Shown here piece after piece: positions 1-10,467 of a DNA stretch of 64,000 nt. The DNA is taken from positions 18,671,586-18,735,585 of the forward strand of contig NC_134837.1 of assembly GCF_004210375.1 (NCBI RefSeq), in the 5' to 3' direction. This stretch comes from Tachypleus tridentatus. Its lineage: Eukaryota > Arthropoda > Merostomata > Xiphosura > Limulidae. The stretch's first letter is position 1. Each line of letters begins with the position of its first letter. Under the pieces are notes generated by a model, which was not told where the DNA came from, searched no databases, and was given only the letters and a program-made list of their open reading frames with translations. The translations under genes were made by a program, and so were the position numbers.

Positions 1-405
1 TACACACACGTTTTTATTGTTAATAAATAAATACATGTACGTAATAATATTTATTCTTGTATGTTGTTTTAAACTGTTAATTTGCATTAATTTCAAGAAT
101 CACAAAGTAGACTTATATATACCAAATGTTTTCAAAATCCTGGCTTATTATTGTTTTAACTATAAAGAAAGTATTTAATACAGTAATGAACTACGGAAAC
201 ATTTAAGAAAAATATATACAAATTTGCACTTCATTAGCATTAAATTAGACTGCCAAAAGGGGTAAAAAACAGATATTTTTAATTATATTTATTTGTCTTA
301 GTAAATATCTGGTCAAAACATGGATGAAAATATATAAAACAATAAAATTAATGGTATTTTAATCAGATACAACCTTACAAAGCTTTAGTTTTATCGTAAT
401 ATTTT
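1..405. other. AT-rich flank, nothing recognised
   Basis: Low-complexity AT-rich sequence downstream of the transposase stop at 406-408. It probably contains the 3' non-coding part of the hAT element, but I see no copy of the terminal repeat that marks the other end at about 2942, so the left end of the element is decayed or outside the window. Confidence 0.5.
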
Positions 406-2430
406 TTAACACAAAGAAACATTGATACAAATATCAGGCTGTTTACTACTAGTAGAGGTCTTGTGAGTTTCCATCTTGGCTGTGAGTCGCTGAAATTCCG
501 CCTCATGTGTTTTCAAGGCCGTACGAATCAACTCCGTCAGATGTTGATTTGTAAGGATTGCACGATGCTACGACTTCACAAACTTCATGATAGAGTAGAG
601 TGATTCACAGCAGTATGTTGTGCTGAAAATTGAGCAGGGTCGTACACTGATTTTATTCAGTTCAGGATATTTAATTTCTGGAACTTGCTCCCAGAACTCA
701 GTTGTAGAATGGGACTTATTGATCATCTTTAGACCCAAGTTCTCCTGTAGTCTCTTAGTCTCATTTTCAGAGCAGATGATTCTGTAACCAGAGGTTCGCG
801 AATTGGACAACCATGAATGATCACATCAACCATGAATGGATTTACAAGAAAGATGAAGCAGAGCTTCAGCTTCTGCAAGTCTTCAAACCTATCTAGGAAA
901 TTATCATGCAGTCCTTGTAACTTATATTTGTATTCTTCCAATTTGTGGTCTTTTATTTCAATATCAGGGAATGTATTTACTCTCTTTTTGAGATTGGGAA
1001 GGTAACTAAAGTTTCTTGACCATATGTCTCTTTAAAAAAGTCTTATTTTATTCTGAAACCTGAAAACTGTCTGAGTAAGATCAGAAACAATCTTATCCTT
1101 CCCCTGGAGTGCCAAGTTGAGTGTTAGCTTATGACTCATAATATCAGTAAGGAACATTAGATGTTGCATCCATTTATCACTTCCCATTTGAAGATAGAAT
1201 CTTTTCTTTTCTTCAAGAAACGTAATAATAGGCTCCAACAGATCAACAAACCTACTTAAGACATTGCTGGTTGACAGCCACCTCACAATGCAGTAGAAAG
1301 TGACATCACTGGGTTTGTCTTCAAGCTCCACTTCTTCAATAAAATTTTTAAATTGTCAGTGAGTCTTTCCATTTAAGCGTATGAAATTGACAATTTCAAG
1401 AACAAATTTCATAACATATTCATACTTGAAGTATCTGGCTGCCAGGTGTTCATGATGAATAATGCAATGAACAGGGAGAAACTCTGGAAAGCTGGGATTA
1501 CTTTTCATAAGTGCAATTAATCCTGCATTTTTCCCCACTATTGCAGATGCTCCATCTGTTGCAACACTGACGAGTTTATCCAGTAGAATATCGGTATATG
1601 TTAAGGGTCCGTCAAGCACATTTTTAATGTCAACACCATGAGTTGTTTCTTTCAGTGCCAGTAAGTCCAACATCTCTTCTTTTACAGCTACATCAGAGGA
1701 AACATAACGAATAAATACCGCCAGCTGTGTAGATTCGTCAAGGGCTAACCTGAATACAAGGGAATTCTTTAAATCATTTTGCACTTTGCCTGCAACATCA
1801 GTACTGATCTGGTAGATACGTCTCTCTATAGTGTGGCCTGAAGCTACTGTTTGTGCTATTAGTCGCTGAAGTTTCGTGTTATTTGGATCTAACACTGCAA
1901 CAACTTCAACTATATTCTTCTTAACAAATTCACCATCAGAATATGGACGTTTATGGACATTTAGCATGAGCAATATTCCATGATATAACAAAACTAGCTT
2001 CAGTCGTTTTTTATATGCAAAAAACGGCTCGTTTGGGCTGAGAAAACACTTTACATAGAAGAGCGAACAACGTTTAAATTTCTCAACAAGTGGGTTTCTC
2101 GTCATCACTGATTATAGCTTCAGTCGTTGTAGCAACTTCCTCACTGAACGTTGTCAACAGTGTCTGCTTGCTACTTAGCAATGATTTTAGCACAGTTAAC
2201 TTGTTTTTCCGTAATTCTGATTTAGATGAACAAGCATGCGAAAGGTTTTGTTATTTGTTTCATGGTGGCGTTTCAAGTTACTGGCTTTGTAATGACTGAG
2301 TAATACATTGCAGATAAGACACAAATGTTTACCTTTAACGGTGAATACAAAATCCTCCTCCCACTTTGGCTCATAATTTCTGTTTTTATTTTTATACTTT
2401 CGCTTCTTGCAATTTGATGACGCAATTTTC
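406..2430 (-). pseudogene. Degenerate hAT-superfamily transposase (BED finger plus RNase H-like core, GTF2IRD2/ZBED-like)
   Basis: Read right to left, a BED-type zinc finger (C-x2-C in LCLICNVLLSHYKASNLKRH) lies at about 2410-2220. The N-terminal and core segment is an open stretch at 2108-1356, including LALDESTQLAVFIRYVSSD, VATDGASAIVGKNAG and LPVHCIIHHEHLAA, typical of the hAT catalytic region. It continues in other frames at 1331-1032 (FYCIVRWLSTSNVL), about 970-810 and 810-568 (EFWEQVPEIKYPEL, TTYCCESLYSIMKFVKS, the hAT dimerisation region), ending at a stop at 406-408. At least four frame changes or stops interrupt it, including one between finger and core, one at about 1340 and one just after KFVKS. 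It cannot make a full protein. Family assignment is from recognised motifs. Cut-and-paste transposition is the known family role. Confidence 0.9.
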
Positions 2431-2876
2431 CTTCATAAAATTTTCACAGACACTTCCAAAAAATTAAAGTGAAAAGAAACAATAAGCTCAAACACGCGCA
2501 ACGCAAACAAATACCACAGCGCCCAGTGTCACACTAACACCGCTAATTTCACTACCCGCAACACAGTCACACACGCCACAATCACGCGATTGTAAGTCAC
2601 ACCCACTAAAATTAACATTGCCAGCACCGGCTTGTAAGATTACTGATTCTCCAGCACAATTTCTCTGTAATTCTTGCTGATCCTAAACTCCCTTAATCTC
2701 TGACTCAAATCTAGCATTAAAATTAGGATTTAAAATATTAAACATATTTACTCACGTCATTAAACTGACGTTTTAATCCAGTGGACTCTCAGCTCATACC
2801 CGGTAAAAAGCTTGAACATTTTTATTTACCTTTTATATTAGTTGTGATGTAAAAAAAAGCTCAGCCAACATATTTT

Positions 2877-2920
2877 CGCGAGCCACACATTATATATCAA
2901 AGAGCCACGTGTGGCTCGCG
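2877..2920. repeat. Subterminal 12-bp perfect inverted repeat of the hAT element
   Basis: CGCGAGCCACAC at 2877-2888 is exactly inverted as GTGTGGCTCGCG at 2909-2920 with a 20-bp AT-rich spacer. It sits 22 bp inside the presumed transposon terminus and could form a hairpin or a subterminal transposase-binding site. Confidence 0.85.
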
Positions 2921-2998
2921 AGCTGCGGTTTGGCCATCCCTCTTACAGACAGTTAATACTAAAGGTGTTGCAGAATAACATTATTGTTATAGGCACTA

Positions 2999-3708
2999 CA
3001 GTGGAGCGCCGTTAAGCCGCGGTATTTAGGTGGTCAACCTGCTTAACCGCGGCTTAAACCTTTGTGACTGAAAAGCCGAAGTCGCCAACAGCTCCGCCGA
3101 GGAGCCTCATCCGGGCCATTGCGTGATCATTACAATATCAATGTATAGACTATTCAGATACAATTGACAAGTGCCGTTTTAACACAAACGACTAATGCAT
3201 TGCGATGGTTCGCTTTTCCCTGTAAAATTTCGTCTTCCCGTGTTACATGCGGGCCGCCATGTCAATATGATATGCTCACTATCAATTCAGAAACTGAAGT
3301 GATTTCTATTGGGTTTGTGGCCAATACTTATACAATTCCATAAAAATATCGGATTATCGAATTAAAAATAATACTTTAATTATTGATCACTTTTTTCACG
3401 GATTTACCGCGGATTAACTTTAATGTATGGAGAAGTGTGATTCGGTAACAATGGCGGTCTCCATAAAGCTGACATAGAGAGCGGATAAGGTAGATTAACG
3501 GTCGATTTCTATTGTAATATATTTTATTTCCCAAATTAAAGCAAATCCTTTTTAAATATCCCCTTGAAGTTATAAATACAAGGAGTGTGAGAAACTTTAA
3601 AAAGCCAGGTAGTAGATTTAATACATCAAAAATTTTGGGACAAGACTTGCTACAGCGGTTTAAGCGATTTCGCGATTTACTGGTCCGCGGCTTAATGGCG
3701 CTCCACTG
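2999..3708. mobile_element. 710-bp non-autonomous TA-inserting DNA transposon (Tc1/mariner-pogo type)
   Basis: Terminal inverted repeats of 24 bp lie at 2999-3022 and 3685-3708. They start CAGTGGAGCGCC and end in CCGCGG, with a single mismatch (G/A at position 13). TA dinucleotides flank both sides (2997-2998 and 3709-3710), the target duplication of Tc1/mariner/pogo elements. Further CCGCGG-centred sites next to TTAA-like sequence occur inside (about 3041-3057 and 3407), resembling subterminal protein-binding repeats. No transposase frame is recognisable inside, so it is non-autonomous. It inserted about 57 bp beyond the hAT end. Confidence 0.85.
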
Positions 3709-3736
3709 TAATGTTCTAAATACTTTCCAAACTAAT

Positions 3737-3950
3737 GAGGCCCGGTATGGCCAGGTGGTTAAGACGCACGACTCGCAAACTGCGGGTCGTGGGTTCGAAT
3801 CCACATCACATCAAACATGCTTGTTCTTTCAGCCATGAAGGCGTTAAAAATTGACGGTCATTCCCACTAATCGTTGGTAAAATAGTAACCCACAAGTTGA
3901 CAGTAAGAGGTGTTGAATAGCTGCCTTCTCTCTAGAATTCCATTGAGAGC
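3737..3950 (+). mobile_element. tRNA-derived SINE, family 1 (3' end decayed)
   Basis: The head has a pol III A box-like segment (TGGCCAGGTGGTTAAGACG) and a B box (GGGTTCGAATCC) at about 3791. The body resembles the family 1 core (TCCCACTAATCGTTGGTAAAA, TAGCTGCCTTCTCTCTAG). Diverged relative to the copies at 8326 and 9876. Confidence 0.85.
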
Positions 3951-4059
3951 AAATAATATTGCTGTTATCACGGTGACGCTATCAACAAATCAATAGTAAA
4001 TAAAATTTAAAAACAAGAAAACTACACAATTACTTCATTACAAGTTGAGGCTAGTCTCA

Positions 4060-4720
4060 CACCACTGTCCACCTAACAGAATTTGTATAGTCCCTCATTA
4101 CCTGCTACATGGCTTAAAAACTCCACTTCTGTGCACATGAGTGCACGGCTCCAGTTGCAAGTCTTCTTTCTTTATATACTTTCATACAGTTCTCAGGCTC
4201 TTGTTTTCAGACTGAAATGTGTGACCAAACATCAAAACATGTACAGAACAAATATTTTTGTCGTTGCAGCTTCTTCAGTGTAAGCTTCCTTGGCTTCTTG
4301 AAAGTAGCAGATGCATTATACAGGCTAAATGTATGATTCAAAACTTAAACACGTTAATGTTCATGTTAAAAGCAGTGTTATGTCTGCTCTTGTTATCCAG
4401 CTCGACTTGCTAACATCCTGATGCCCAATCTAAATTATAATTCAACAAAAACCTTCCAGAATTTCCAGATGTTCATCTGTCCATACAAAGGGAATGACAT
4501 CAATGCAAGATAACACATTCCTCTCAACCTAAAATCAACACTAGCTCTTGGCATATCTTCCTTCTTTGTGACAATCACTACTGGAAGATGTATCATCTTC
4601 TTCTTTAACATCCATTTTATCTCAGCACTTGCTACATCCATTAGTGTTCCAAAAAGCTGGAATTGTGGTTGCTTAATCAGACATGTTATGCTTAAAGAGA
4701 TAAGTTACCATCATTTGGCC
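4060..4720 (-). pseudogene. Ty3/Gypsy-type retrotransposon reverse-transcriptase relic
   Basis: Right to left, fragments in different frames line up with the N-terminal half of a Gypsy reverse transcriptase: AEIKWMLKKKMIHLPVVIVTKKED then SVDFRL (about 4640-4520), then NLDWASGC-stop-QVELDNKSR..TAF (about 4440-4370), which corresponds to the xLDLxSGYxQVxxx motif, and finally TEVEFLSHVAG (about 4130-4090), matching the conserved EFLGH segment. Several stops and frameshifts, loss of the usual PSxSPWxSP residues, and absence of a YxDD box show it is dead. No LTR or integrase was found. Confidence 0.75.
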
Positions 4721-5786
4721 CAAATAACATTCTAGTACCATAAATGCATTGGGATTTTCAAATAACAATTTACTGAACTGCTTTTACTGTGTTGGGTCTA
4801 GAATGTTTGTACAATCTTCAATGGATAATTTCACCTATGCTGCCAACCATGTACTTGCATTCAGATGCAGTACAATGGATGCATTTTTGTATAACCACTA
4901 GGCCTTGTTTACTTCCATGCTTCTATTAAATTTACCACACCAATTATCTTTACATTTTAAAACTGGATAGACATTCATTTATAATTACAAGACAATACCA
5001 GAACCTTCTCCTTGGAGAGATTACTGCCGGAGTTAACTCTGTTTACATTATGTGCAGGAAACATTTCAAACTGTATGTGTGTATGTCTTATAGTTATCCA
5101 CGTGACTGTTCACTCCCATTTAAACATAAAAGTTATTGTATCCTCGAGATATCACTAACCCTTCCATAGAGGTGGCTGTATAACCATTACCTCACGGGTG
5201 AATCTAGTGTTATATTCAAGACAATAAAATAACAAATGTATCTATAATGAAATCAACTTAACTAAATTTGACCACATGTTTTGAAAAAAAAATTACATAG
5301 ATTTAAAAGTAATTTTAAAAAGTTCAAAATTCCACATCAAAATAAGAAATTATAAAACGCATATTGGGCATATATAACAAAGCTCATCAAAACTTCAATC
5401 TGTCAAATCCCAGTCCTATAATGGCACTTTTATAGCTAACACAATCTTTGAAGCTACAATTTACTTAACCAGTTATTCTTTTGACCAATGAAACCTTTAA
5501 GAGAATACGTTGTACAAACGTTTACGATATGATATTTGTGTTAAGCAAAGATTGCATTGATTGAATATAATAGCCATATCCGTAAAAAGGTGTTAAAGAA
5601 AATAATCTTAAGTTTGCCATTTTTATAGGTTTGAATATGACGCTAGAAGAAATATTCAGTAAATAATTATACAAATATTAGTGGCTTTTGAATCCTAATC
5701 ATTAATAAAATATAAACACATAAACAACATTTGGAACATTATACAGGATTATCTCATTAATTGTTAAAGAATATAACTCTTTGCCA
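4721..5786. other. Non-coding, no feature recognised
   Basis: AT-rich sequence without credible exons or repeats. It may include decayed flank of the Gypsy relic. Confidence 0.5.
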
Positions 5787-6055
5787 ATTGAGGAGATGAT
5801 TGAAGCATTCGACTCGCAATCCGAGGGTCCCGGGTTCGAATCCCCATCACACCAAACATGCTCGCCCTTTCAGCCACGGGAGCGTTATAATGTGATGGTC
5901 AATCCCACTATTCGATAGTAATAGAGTAGCCCACGAAATGGCGGTGGGTGGTGATGACTACCTGCCTTTCCTCATTCCATTCAGTCTTACACTGCTAAAT
6001 TAGAAACGGCTAGTGCAGATAACCCTCGTGTAGCTTTGCACAAAAATTGAAAACA
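5787..6055 (+). mobile_element. tRNA-derived SINE, family 1, near full length
   Basis: B box GGGTTCGAATCCCC at about 5829, followed by the family body (CCAATCCCACTATTCG, GGCGGTGGGTGGTGATGAC, CTTACACTGCTAAATTAG) and the 3' tail CTCGTGTAGCTTTGCACAAA. The A-box region is decayed. Confidence 0.9.
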
Positions 6056-6277
6056 AACATCTTTGCTAACCTTATTTGTTTCTTAGTTTATATTATAACA
6101 TAAAGTTTTCTTACAACTTCTCTGACTACTTAGTAATTTAGACATTTTTTTGTGTATTTTTGTCAAATCCATTTAATTTTTTTAAGAACTTGAAGCTTTG
6201 TTGTTTGTTACGGTTCAGTTTCCAAGTATCGAGTATATAAACAAAAACCTTATTTGTTTATGGAAACCTTACTTTTG

Positions 6278-6291
6278 TCCTTTTATTACAG
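6278..6291 (+). other. Probable 3' splice site of a 5'UTR intron
   Basis: A pyrimidine-rich tract (GTCCTTTTATTACAG) ends 9 bases before the ATG at 6301. This suggests the epimerase-like gene has an untranslated 5' exon upstream and all coding sequence in one exon. The upstream exon was not found. Confidence 0.45.
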
Positions 6292-6300
6292 ACGATCATC

Positions 6301-7332
6301 ATGCTGAGGAATCTGGCCAACGGAATCTGCCCTGATGCGAAACTGTCAAACAAAAACTCCATTTATCGCAGACAGACTGAAACTACTAAAGACAGTAAAC
6401 ATCACGTTCTTGTAACAGGGGGCGCTGGTTATCTTGGTTCAACTCTTGTTTCTCTGTTGCTTCAAGAAAGCTATAAGGTCACAGTTTACGACTCATTCAA
6501 CTATGGAATCTCTTCTCTTCTTACAGTTGTTCATAACCACGATTTGCATATTATAAAAGGAGACGTCCGTAATGTGGAAGACATACAAAAGGCCATGAAA
6601 GGCGTGGATATCATTATCCATTTAGCTGCAGTTGTTGGTTACCCCGCGTGTGATAAGGATCCAGCTCTGGCAATTTCGGTTAACGAACAGGGAACCAAGA
6701 ACATTGCCGATTGTTTGCAACCCCATCAGAAACTCATCTATGCTTCTACTGGGTCCTGCTATGGTGTTGTCGACAAAATATGTACAGAAGAAATGAATAT
6801 ATCTCCTCTCACCTTGTACGGAAAGTCCAAAGCGGCTGGAGAGAAGTTTGTTCTTTCCAAAGATGGTGTGGTTTTACGTTTGGCTACAGTTTTTGGTGTT
6901 TCGCCACGCTTGCGTTTGGACTTACTCGTCAATGACTTGACCATGAAAGCGGTAGAGTTTAAAAAATTCGACTTGTATGAGGGAAACTACAAGAGAACTT
7001 TCCTGCACGTGAAAGACGCAGCTCGTGCCTTTCTCTGTACACTAAAAAATTATAAACGCATGAAGGGAGAGGTTTTTAACATCGGAGACGAGAGTATGAA
7101 TATGACTAAAGCTGAAGTAGCCTCTAAGATTAAAAAACTGGTACCCAATTGTGTTGTCCACATCTCCAAATCAGGAGAAGATAAAGATAAAAGAAACTAT
7201 TCAGTTTCTTATGCCAAAATCCGAAAGCTGGGGTTTAAGTCTACTATTACAATCGAAGAGGGCATAAAAGAACTTCTAAAAGTTCTTCCAAACTTATCTG
7301 TTTTAGAAGCAGCAGTAAGTAAAAATGAATAA
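6301..7332 (+). CDS. Extended SDR protein, NAD-dependent NDP-sugar epimerase/dehydratase-like, 343 aa, intronless
   Basis: An uninterrupted 343-residue frame. After a 33-residue leader the Rossmann core starts with [11 protein letters not shown] (dinucleotide motif GxxGxxG, residues 40-46) and D64 at the end of beta 2, which favours [17 protein letters not shown] (108-121) follows, then the Ser/Thr of YASTGSCYG (147-155) and the catalytic YxxxK pair Y173/K177 in [12 protein letters not shown]. The substrate domain contains LRLATVFG (192-199), [14 protein letters not shown] (231-244) and GEVFNIGD (256-263). This is the extended SDR layout of UDP-sugar epimerases and dehydratases, and the length is normal. 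Substrate cannot be told. No signal peptide is obvious, so it is probably cytosolic. The start is chosen at the ATG just after a splice acceptor. It is the only intact gene among transposon debris and lacks introns, so retroposition or lateral transfer is possible. Confidence 0.9.
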   Translation: MLRNLANGICPDAKLSNKNSIYRRQTETTKDSKHHVLVTGGAGYLGSTLVSLLLQESYKVTVYDSFNYGISSLLTVVHNHDLHIIKGDVRNVEDIQKAMKGVDIIIHLAAVVGYPACDKDPALAISVNEQGTKNIADCLQPHQKLIYASTGSCYGVVDKICTEEMNISPLTLYGKSKAAGEKFVLSKDGVVLRLATVFGVSPRLRLDLLVNDLTMKAVEFKKFDLYEGNYKRTFLHVKDAARAFLCTLKNYKRMKGEVFNIGDESMNMTKAEVASKIKKLVPNCVVHISKSGEDKDKRNYSVSYAKIRKLGFKSTITIEEGIKELLKVLPNLSVLEAAVSKNE

Positions 7333-7804
7333 ACACTCAAATCGGGAGACATATTTTTATTTCATATTGATTGTGTGTGACGCGTTTTTCTATTGTTCGA
7401 AGTCCTTTTATCCTTTAAAATATTAACTACAAAACGGAATCCAACTAACCTAGTCCTAACTATATTAGCGTCCTAATTACAGATCACATTAACAATACCT
7501 AAGCGTAGAAATTCAGTAGTGCCTAATTTATTAGTTGTTCTTACATTTTTATTGTACTTTCAGTTATTCTTCTCAAAACAACAGATGACTCTGTAAGATT
7601 TATTGTCATGACACGTGATAAAAGAATGTAATCACTGATATACAGACGCTTGAACTGAAAGTATCCATGCTCATAATTTTCTTTATAGCACCAACTGAAT
7701 AAAACAAGATGTAAACCTTTGAAACAATCTATCAACTAAAATCTACAGTTGTAAAGCGCTTGTGGCACATTGCGATACAATTCATTACTTAAGGTTGCTT
7801 TATT
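7333..7804. other. 3' flank of the epimerase-like gene, non-coding
   Basis: No canonical AATAAA on the + strand is seen in the first 500 bases after the stop, and there are no other recognisable elements. Short frames here are chance. Confidence 0.5.
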
Positions 7805-7921
7805 GTTTTAAATTAAGCACAAAGCTACACAATGGGCAATTTCTGCTTTGCCCATCACGGGTATCGAAACCCGGTTTCTAGCGTTATAAGTCCGCAGACA
7901 TACCGCTGAGCCAATGGGGGG
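7805..7921 (-). mobile_element. tRNA-like SINE, family 2
   Basis: On the - strand: GGCTCAGCGGTATGTCTG (A-box-like) and GGGTTTCGATACCCG (B-box-like), then a tail ending in GTGTAGCTTTGTGCTTAATT. The same arrangement occurs at 16425-16536. Confidence 0.8.
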
Positions 7922-7985
7922 GGCCAAAAATAGATATCTTGTCGTACTTCGAAAAGAAATAAATTTGATAACGTTTTTTTTTTAA

Positions 7986-8060
7986 AGGCACAGAGCGAGA
8001 ATCGAACTCGCGATTGCCTCTTTACTAGACAGGCGCTTTAACCAACGAAGCCACGGCGCC
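7986..8060 (-). tRNA. tRNA-Thr(AGT)-like gene or tRNA pseudogene
   Basis: The - strand reads GGCGCCGTGGCTTCGTTGGT... with D stem GCTT/AAGC, anticodon loop CTAGTAA (anticodon AGT), T stem GCGAG/CTCGC with loop TTCGATT, and a GTGCC acceptor end. It follows the animal tRNA-Thr(AGT) pattern closely. Defects are a G-G mismatch in the anticodon stem and one extra base between the T stem and the acceptor strand, so a pseudogene is quite possible. Only three T residues follow as a terminator. It has none of the SINE body. Confidence 0.55.
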
Positions 8061-8114
8061 TTGCTTAAGGTATCGGTGTTCAGTTTGATTAATCACATGT
8101 AGACTTAATTTGCT

Positions 8115-8300
8115 TTACTGCGTGGGCCAAGCGTGTTAAGGCGTGCGACTCGTAATCCGAGGGTCGCGGATTCGAATCCCGATCGCACTAAACATGCTCG
8201 CCTTTTCAGCCGTGATGGTCAATCCCACTATTCGTTGGTGAAAGAGTATTCCAAGAGTTGGCGGTGGGTGGTGATGACTAGCTGCCTTCACTCTTTTCTT
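8115..8300 (+). mobile_element. tRNA-derived SINE, family 1, 3'-truncated
   Basis: Head with CCAAGCGTGTTAAGGCGTGC (A box region) and GGATTCGAATCCC (B box), followed by the family body up to GACTAGCTGCCTTCACTC. It then abuts the partial SINE that hosts the nested copy. Confidence 0.85.
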
Positions 8301-8745
8301 TCAACCCCGTTACACCAAACATGCTGACCCGGCATGGCCAAGCGTGTTAAGGCGTGCGACTCGTAATCTTAAAGTCGCGGGTTCGAATTCCCGTCACACC
8401 AAACATGCTCGCCCTTTCAGCCGTGGGGGCGTTATAATGTGACGGTCAATCCCACTATTCGTTGGTAAAAGAGTAGCCCAAGGGTTGGCGGTGGGTGGTG
8501 ATGACTAGCTGCCTTCCCTCTAGTCTTACATTGCTAAATTAGGGACGGCTAGCGCAGATAGCCCTCGAGTAGCTTTGTGCGAAATTTAAAAACAAACAAA
8601 CAAACCAAACATGCTTGCTCTTTCAGCGTTAGGGCGTTATAATGTTCCTCTCAATCCCACTATTCGTTGGTAAAAGAGTAGCCCAAGAGTTGGCGGTGAG
8701 TGGTGATGACTAGTTACCTTCCCTTTAGTCTTACACTGCAAAATT
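8301..8745 (+). mobile_element. Partial SINE family 1 split by a nested SINE
   Basis: A SINE body, present as CAACCCCGTTACACCAAACATGCT (8302-8325) and from 8605 to 8745, is interrupted by the copy at 8326-8604. The 11-bp duplication CCAAACATGCT (8315-8325 and 8605-8615) marks the insertion. Confidence 0.85.
8326..8604 (+). mobile_element. Full-length tRNA-derived SINE, family 1, inserted into another SINE
   Basis: Starts GACCCGGCATGGCCAAGC, has B box GGGTTCGAATTCC, the complete body, the 3' tail CTCGAGTAGCTTTGTGCGAA, and ends in a short (AAAC)n tract. Flanked by the target duplication CCAAACATGCT. Little diverged, so relatively young. Confidence 0.92.
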
Positions 8746-8965
8746 AGGAAAAGAAATTTTACTAAGTTGTTGTTTTTAATTTACTTATTTTATACATAAT
8801 ACTTCAAAACAAGTAGGTCGATATTTCATTTAACTTCAGCCTTAAGCCATGAGTACAGAGGGTACCTTTCAGTTTGAAATTTTGTATTTTTTTTCTTTGT
8901 TGAAAACTGTAATGACGGACTGTCACTACTTATTTTACAGCATTAACTTATTTTACAGTAAAATA

Positions 8966-9226
8966 TGGCCCGGCATGGCCAGTTGGTTAAGGCACTCGAC
9001 TCGTAATCTATGGGTCGCGGGTTCAAATCTCCTTCACATCAAAAATGCTCGCTCTTTCAGCCGTGGAAAGTTATAATGTGACGGTCAATCCCACTACTTG
9101 TTGGTAAAAGAGTAACCCAAGTGTTGGCGGTGGGTGGTGATGACTAGCTGCCTTCCCTCTAGTCTTACACTGCTAAATTAGGGACGGCCAATGCACATAG
9201 CCCTCGAGTAGCTTTGTTTCAATTAA
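8966..9226 (+). mobile_element. tRNA-derived SINE, family 1
   Basis: Starts GGCCCGGCATGGCCAGTTGG, B box GGGTTCAAATCTCC, full body, tail CTCGAGTAGCTTTG. Its anticodon-loop-like CTCGTAA suggests a tRNA-Thr(CGT)-like ancestor, which is inference. Confidence 0.9.
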
Positions 9227-9866
9227 AGTTTTAATACTCACACCAGCCGTCTTGAGAATACAAGTCACGTCACAACCACAACTGATACGAAATCGTAATG
9301 GAACAGCTTGTATCACAACTACATTTTGACATTGTTTAGTGTTTCTTCCACCAAAAAATAATTAATTTTTGATAAGGGTATTTAACACCCCTTTCAGACA
9401 TAAAGCATTTCTATACACACATCACAAAGATGTGCTCAGATCGAAATTCATAAACTAAGAGGACTCTTGTTGGACAGAGAATGACCGGATGTGGCAACAT
9501 TCAATGCAATATGTGTTGAGGCTCTAAAATCGTGTTAATATTCAATACAACATACTCAACCTTTGTACTTTTGTAGGTTTTATTTTCAAATGAGTTTATT
9601 TTTTTAGGACTATTAAGATGTACTGAATAAAAGCTATGCCATACAAAATGTTTCTGGTCCTTAACAGGACTAATTGCAAACCTCATAAATTCCAGTTAAA
9701 GCATATAGCTGGTGTGCAAACGTTCTGCTTTCAACAACTCCAAAATTAATGTAATTGGACATTCTATCAGTTTCGCTGCCAAAGTTACAAAGCAGTATAA
9801 ATTGGTAAACTATAAATTAGTGTCTAAAATTGAACTAAATTTGTTCAGCATATTTAATAAAAAGTA
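9227..9866. other. Non-coding, with a fragment of the fold-back repeat
   Basis: At 9227-9280 the sequence CAATTAAAGTTTTAATACTC then ACACCAGCCGTCTTGAGAATAC matches the right arm of the fold-back element at 53,004-53,170. The remainder shows nothing recognisable. Confidence 0.6.
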
Positions 9867-9875
9867 ACCATAAAG

Positions 9876-10167
9876 TGTTTGTTTTTGTTTGTTTGTTTGT
9901 TTTTTTAATTTCGCACAAAGCTACTCGAGGGCTATCTGTGCTAGCCGTCCCTAATTTAGCAGTGTAAGACTAGAGGGAAGGCAGCTAGTCATCACCATCC
10001 ACCGCCAACTCTTGGGCTACTCTTTCACCAACGAATAGTGGGATTGACCGTCACATTATAACACCCCTACGGCTGAAAGGGCGAGCATGTTTGCGCGACG
10101 GGGATGCGAACCCGCGACCCTCAGATTACGAGTCGCACGCCTTAACACGCTTGGCCATGCCAGGCCC
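9876..10167 (-). mobile_element. Full-length tRNA-derived SINE, family 1, with target duplication
   Basis: In - orientation: starts GGCCTGGCATGGCCAAGCG and ends in a (AAAC)n/A tail, seen on the + strand as TTTG repeats. Flanked by ACCATAAAG at 9867-9875 and 10168-10176, a 9-bp target-site duplication. Confidence 0.93.
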
Positions 10168-10467
10168 ACCATAAAGGGTATGATCGTAATAATATATTTA
10201 CTTTGACAGTATATTTACAGACTTACAATACTAGAATTCGCGGATCCAGTTTCCTGCGGTAAAAGTACCGATGGCCAAATTTTGTAACTTTGTATTAACA
10301 AACTACGACTTTGAAACTGTTATCAATCTAAACAGGACTGCACATGTTCCATAAACGTACTTTCTCTACGTCATCAGGCACGTGATCTATAACTTCTGCT
10401 GCTTCATGTAGACATGAGTGAATTGATGTTGATCTGTTGAGGTCCAATAACTGCATGATTGGTTTGA

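Larger units (their letters stand above)
406..2942 (-). mobile_element. hAT DNA transposon remnant, left end not found
   Basis: The transposase relic is followed on its 5' side by about 0.45 kb of non-coding DNA ending near 2942. On the - strand the end begins AGGGATGGCCAAACCGCAG and runs into paired copies of GCGAGCCACAC, matching the usual CAGGG(G/A)TGG(C/G)CAAAC ends of this hAT group. No matching left end is visible, so target-site duplications cannot be checked. Confidence 0.75.

Noticed and set aside
6711..6944. Overlapping frames inside the epimerase-like gene
   Set aside because: Shadow frames on both strands. Only the 343-residue frame carries family motifs.
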